Below, in pieces: positions 31,982 to 34,144 of a stretch of 34,144 nt of DNA. Made by a program: the position numbers and the translations under genes. Every line of letters begins with the position of its first letter. Positions within the stretch are counted from its first letter, which is position 1. The stretch spans positions 26,968 through 61,111 of the forward strand of contig CADANQ010000025.1 in the NCBI GenBank assembly GCA_902789365.1, given 5' to 3'. Source of the DNA: an uncultured Eubacteriales bacterium (GTDB lineage Bacteria > Bacillota > Clostridia > Christensenellales > Aristaeellaceae). A model generated the notes under the pieces. That model was given only the letters and a program-made list of their open reading frames with translations. It did no database searches and was not told where the DNA came from.

Positions 31982-32743
31982 ATGTTTCAAATACGGAACC
32001 TGACAGACAACGACAACATCATGACAACGGAAAAACTCGGCCCCTTCCAGGTGCTGGAGTACATTACGGACCTGAGCGTGGCCCCTCAGCAGGCGGTGTC
32101 GGAATACTTCGCCAGCGCCATGAACGTGCGGAAGCGGCAGGTGCTCTGCGACCTGAGACAGACAGGGGGCGTCCGCACCCAGGCCGGCGCCATGCAGTGG
32201 ATGTTGGGCGACGTAAGCATGACAAGCGGCGTACACGGGGTAGGAGGGCTGATCAGCAACGCCTTCAAGGGCAAGATGAGCGGCGAGTCGGCGGTGAAGC
32301 CGGAATACACCGGCAAGGGGCTGCTGGCTCTGGAGCCCACCTACAAGCACATTCTGCTGGAAGACCTGGACAGCTGGAACGGCGCCATCGTGGTGGAGGA
32401 CGGGATGTTCCTTGCCGCCGAAACGCAGGTAAACATGGAAATTGTGATGAGACAGAACCTTTCCTCCGCGGCGGGCGGAAAGGAAGGATTGTTCAACCTC
32501 TGCATGAGCGGCCGCGGCGCGGTGTGCCTGGAATCCCCATATCCCCGGAGCGAACTGGTGGAGATCACTCTGGACAACGACGTCATCAAAATCGACGGAA
32601 ATATGGCCGTGTGCTGGAGCCGGAGCCTGTCCTTCACCGTAGAGCGCTCCGCCAGGACCCTGCTGGGCTCGGCCATGTCGGGCGAAGGCCTGGTGAATGT
32701 ATACCGGGGCACCGGCAAAATCCTGATGGCCCCGGTGGCCTGA
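31982..32743 (+). CDS. AIM24 family protein (DUF124)
   Basis: A 253-residue cytoplasmic protein of the AIM24/DUF124 family, a double-stranded beta-helix fold related to the TRAP-like fold. Hallmarks are GAMQWMLGDVSM, the GGLISNAFKGKMSGES region, GKGLLALEPTYKHI, and the late VERSARTLLGSAMSGEGLVNVYRGTGKILM, a near-invariant family ending. Function is not established in bacteria; yeast AIM24 acts in mitochondrial inner membrane organisation. CCGGAGGA precedes the chosen start; an upstream extension has none. Seventeen nt separate it from the TerD-like gene. In other genomes AIM24 genes recur near ter genes (from memory). Confidence 0.88.
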   Translation: MFQIRNLTDNDNIMTTEKLGPFQVLEYITDLSVAPQQAVSEYFASAMNVRKRQVLCDLRQTGGVRTQAGAMQWMLGDVSMTSGVHGVGGLISNAFKGKMSGESAVKPEYTGKGLLALEPTYKHILLEDLDSWNGAIVVEDGMFLAAETQVNMEIVMRQNLSSAAGGKEGLFNLCMSGRGAVCLESPYPRSELVEITLDNDVIKIDGNMAVCWSRSLSFTVERSARTLLGSAMSGEGLVNVYRGTGKILMAPVA

Positions 32744-32759
32744 AAAGGGGGCGTACCGT

Positions 32760-33848
32760 ATGGCAATTGACGCGCCGCGGGAATGGCGCTCCCTTCTCTC
32801 CGCGATCCTGCGGGAAAACGAGCCCTTCCGGGTGAAGCTCAGCGCGGAAGGCGGCGGTATCCGGCTGTTTGCCTTTCCCCTGAACGCGTCCGGTACGCTG
32901 ATCGGGGAGGAATGGCGCTGCGGAGATGACCGGCCGGTTACGCCGGCCATCCGGCTGGACGGAAACTGCTTTGAGGTGCGGCTGGGCTCCCTGCCGGACG
33001 CCGTGCAGTCCGTCTCCTTTGCCCTGAGCCTGGAAGAAGGTTTCCTGACACAGCATCAGGCCTTGATCCTCCAGGACGGCGAAAAACTGCGCTTCACCCC
33101 GGAAAGCGCCGATCTGAAGGGCCTGAACGCGCTGGTGTCCCTGTTGATCTACCGCAAGAACGGGTGGCGGGTGCGCTGTGTTGGCATGGGCTTCAGCGGA
33201 GGCGCCAAAGCCCTGTTCGGGCATCACGGCGCCGCAATGCCCGCGCCGGTGAAAAGGCCGCCCATGCCGGTACAGTCGGCGCCTGCCGCGCCGGCAGCTC
33301 CGAAAAGGCCTGCCGCGCCGGTACAGACGACGCCCGCACCCATACCTCCGAAAAGGCCTCCCGTACCGGCGCCCGCGGCTCCGGTCCGGCAGGCTTCCGT
33401 TCCCGGGGCCGCGCCCCGGGAACAGGCGGCGGTCAGGGAAAGCGCGCAGCCGGTTCTGCTGGCGCCGTATGCCATGCTTCAGCGGATTCACAGATATCTC
33501 CGGGGACCGGCGGAGGTCTGGGCTTACGGGACAGACTGCGTGTGCATGGGCGTCCTGAGGCCTGACGGGCCGGCGCCGCAGCCGCCTCGCATGGCCGCGT
33601 TCCCCAACCTGTATTCGGCCATGAAAAAAGTGGCGGCCGCACATCCGGAGGGATGCCGGGTGACGGTGCTGACCCAGGGCGGCATCGGACAGAGCAGGCA
33701 GCTGATCGCCCTGATGCGGGAAACGCCGCGGATCCGCTGGGATCTGGCGGCAGCGGGCGGCGTGGGATATGGGGCGCTGCCGGCGCTTCCGCAGCGCCTG
33801 CCCAATGTGACCTTCCGGCAGGAAACGGACGGCGCGCCGGGCGGATGA
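32760..33848 (+). CDS. TerD-like protein with Pro-rich linker and degenerate vWA-like domain
   Basis: A 362-residue protein. Residues ~1-158 resemble the TerD fold, with FEVRLGSLPDAVQSVSFALS and the typical end GWRVRCVGMGFSGGAKALFG. Residues 160-228 are a Pro/Ala linker with repeated PKRPP-type units. Residues ~230-350 look like a worn vWA domain of the TerF type: VWAYGTDC would be strand 2, VTVLTQGG strand 4, the latter with Gln in place of the usual Asp. No clear MIDAS DxSxS is seen, so metal binding is doubtful. Adjacent to AIM24; probably one operon. A role in stress or envelope responses is inferred from TerD families. Confidence 0.65.
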   Translation: MAIDAPREWRSLLSAILRENEPFRVKLSAEGGGIRLFAFPLNASGTLIGEEWRCGDDRPVTPAIRLDGNCFEVRLGSLPDAVQSVSFALSLEEGFLTQHQALILQDGEKLRFTPESADLKGLNALVSLLIYRKNGWRVRCVGMGFSGGAKALFGHHGAAMPAPVKRPPMPVQSAPAAPAAPKRPAAPVQTTPAPIPPKRPPVPAPAAPVRQASVPGAAPREQAAVRESAQPVLLAPYAMLQRIHRYLRGPAEVWAYGTDCVCMGVLRPDGPAPQPPRMAAFPNLYSAMKKVAAAHPEGCRVTVLTQGGIGQSRQLIALMRETPRIRWDLAAAGGVGYGALPALPQRLPNVTFRQETDGAPGG

Positions 33849-33887
33849 CCGGCGCCGCATATCCATAAACGATGTTATGGCCGATTT

Positions 33888-33920
33888 AAACGGGCGTCTC
33901 GATTACAGAGGCGCCCGTTT
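33888..33920 (+). terminator. Hairpin after TerD-like gene
   Basis: AAACGGGCGTCTC and GAGGCGCCCGTTT form a 13-bp stem with one G-U pair and a GATTACA loop. The T-tract is only the stem's own TTT followed by CGGTG, so termination is likely but not ideal. Confidence 0.6.
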
Positions 33921-33985
33921 CGGTGTCTGTTCTTCCATGGGCCGTCTGCCGGCCTCGTGAAACCATTTCCTTGAAAGATTGTAAC

Positions 33986-34144
33986 TGTTCAGTCGTGTGT
34001 GAAGGAGAACAAACGTATGGCAGCAGCGGGGAGGTATCGGGGGGATCTCCCTCCGATTATGATCCGTTTAAGCTTCATGTAACGGCTGATCGGGTACACG
34101 GTCCCGATGCCGCCCCGGCGAGGGGTGAAGCGGAACGACACCCC
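33986..34144 (+). repeat. Right-end copy of dispersed structured repeat
   Basis: Positions 33986-34081 are the inverse partner of 65-160 (12 differences in 96). The final 21 nt (34124-34144) match 43-63 inversely without error, but 42 nt (34082-34123) separate the two blocks here against 1 nt in the left copy. AAGGAG and an ATG (34017) suggest a short frame of 21 codons, but in the left copy the ATG is ATT, so coding is not supported. Confidence 0.75.

Noticed and set aside
34017-34083. Short gene in the right-end repeat (21 codons after AAGGAG)
   Set aside because: The other copy has ATT instead of ATG and non-synonymous changes dominate; better explained as a non-coding repeat.

Overview
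The window looks like a contig from a GC-rich, Gram-positive Clostridia-type bacterium, probably an uncultured gut or rumen lineage; this placement is inference. Support comes from strong AGGAGG-type ribosome sites, the argR-recN gene order, butyrate kinase, a BlaI/BlaR1-type regulatory pair, Gram-positive pilin-type (SpaA/FctA) domains, LRR_5 (BspA-like) and TPKP-linker secreted proteins. No rRNA, tRNA, CRISPR array, phage gene or transposase gene was found.

Layout. 1-4423: housekeeping genes glyA, a small esterase-like gene, a YbaK-type deacylase, and a tRNA-modification pair (tcdA plus a TtcA-like PP-loop enzyme). 4424-7200: butyrate kinase and a MarR regulator with a collagen-like N-terminus, separated by two copies (A and B) of a ~200-260 bp dispersed repeat. 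7250-9678: a tandem duplication of a secreted protein gene that includes its promoter and leader. 9700-11690: a small zinc-ribbon membrane protein and an M18 aminopeptidase on the minus strand. 11900-16051: the argR-recN-GH13 amylase operon. 16142-17920: a secreted leucine-rich repeat protein. 17921-20255: a structured intergenic region, a two-helix small membrane protein, an SGNH hydrolase and a stand-alone Cas4-like nuclease.

20564-26123 (minus) is the most distinctive unit: an apparent five-gene operon of a BlaI-type repressor, an M56 (BlaR1-like) membrane metallopeptidase with an unfamiliar C-terminal domain, an ECF sigma factor, and two exported proteins, one with SH3-like domains. It is read from a near-consensus promoter overlapped by two repressor-type dyads. 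26512-30354 (minus) encodes a 1280-residue pilin-like surface protein that lacks a visible sorting signal. 30734-31705 (minus) is an exported HExxH protein. 31982-33848 is an AIM24 / TerD-like pair.

Repeats are prominent. Four copies of the repeat with the ACACAGGGGAC head (A-D) sit at gene ends and next to promoters; two lie 0-3 nt from a stop codon, and one supplies the U-tract of a terminator. A second palindromic repeat occurs twice. The two ends of the window carry 96-nt arms of a third repeat in opposite orientation (about 87% identical), which probably explains why the contig ends there.
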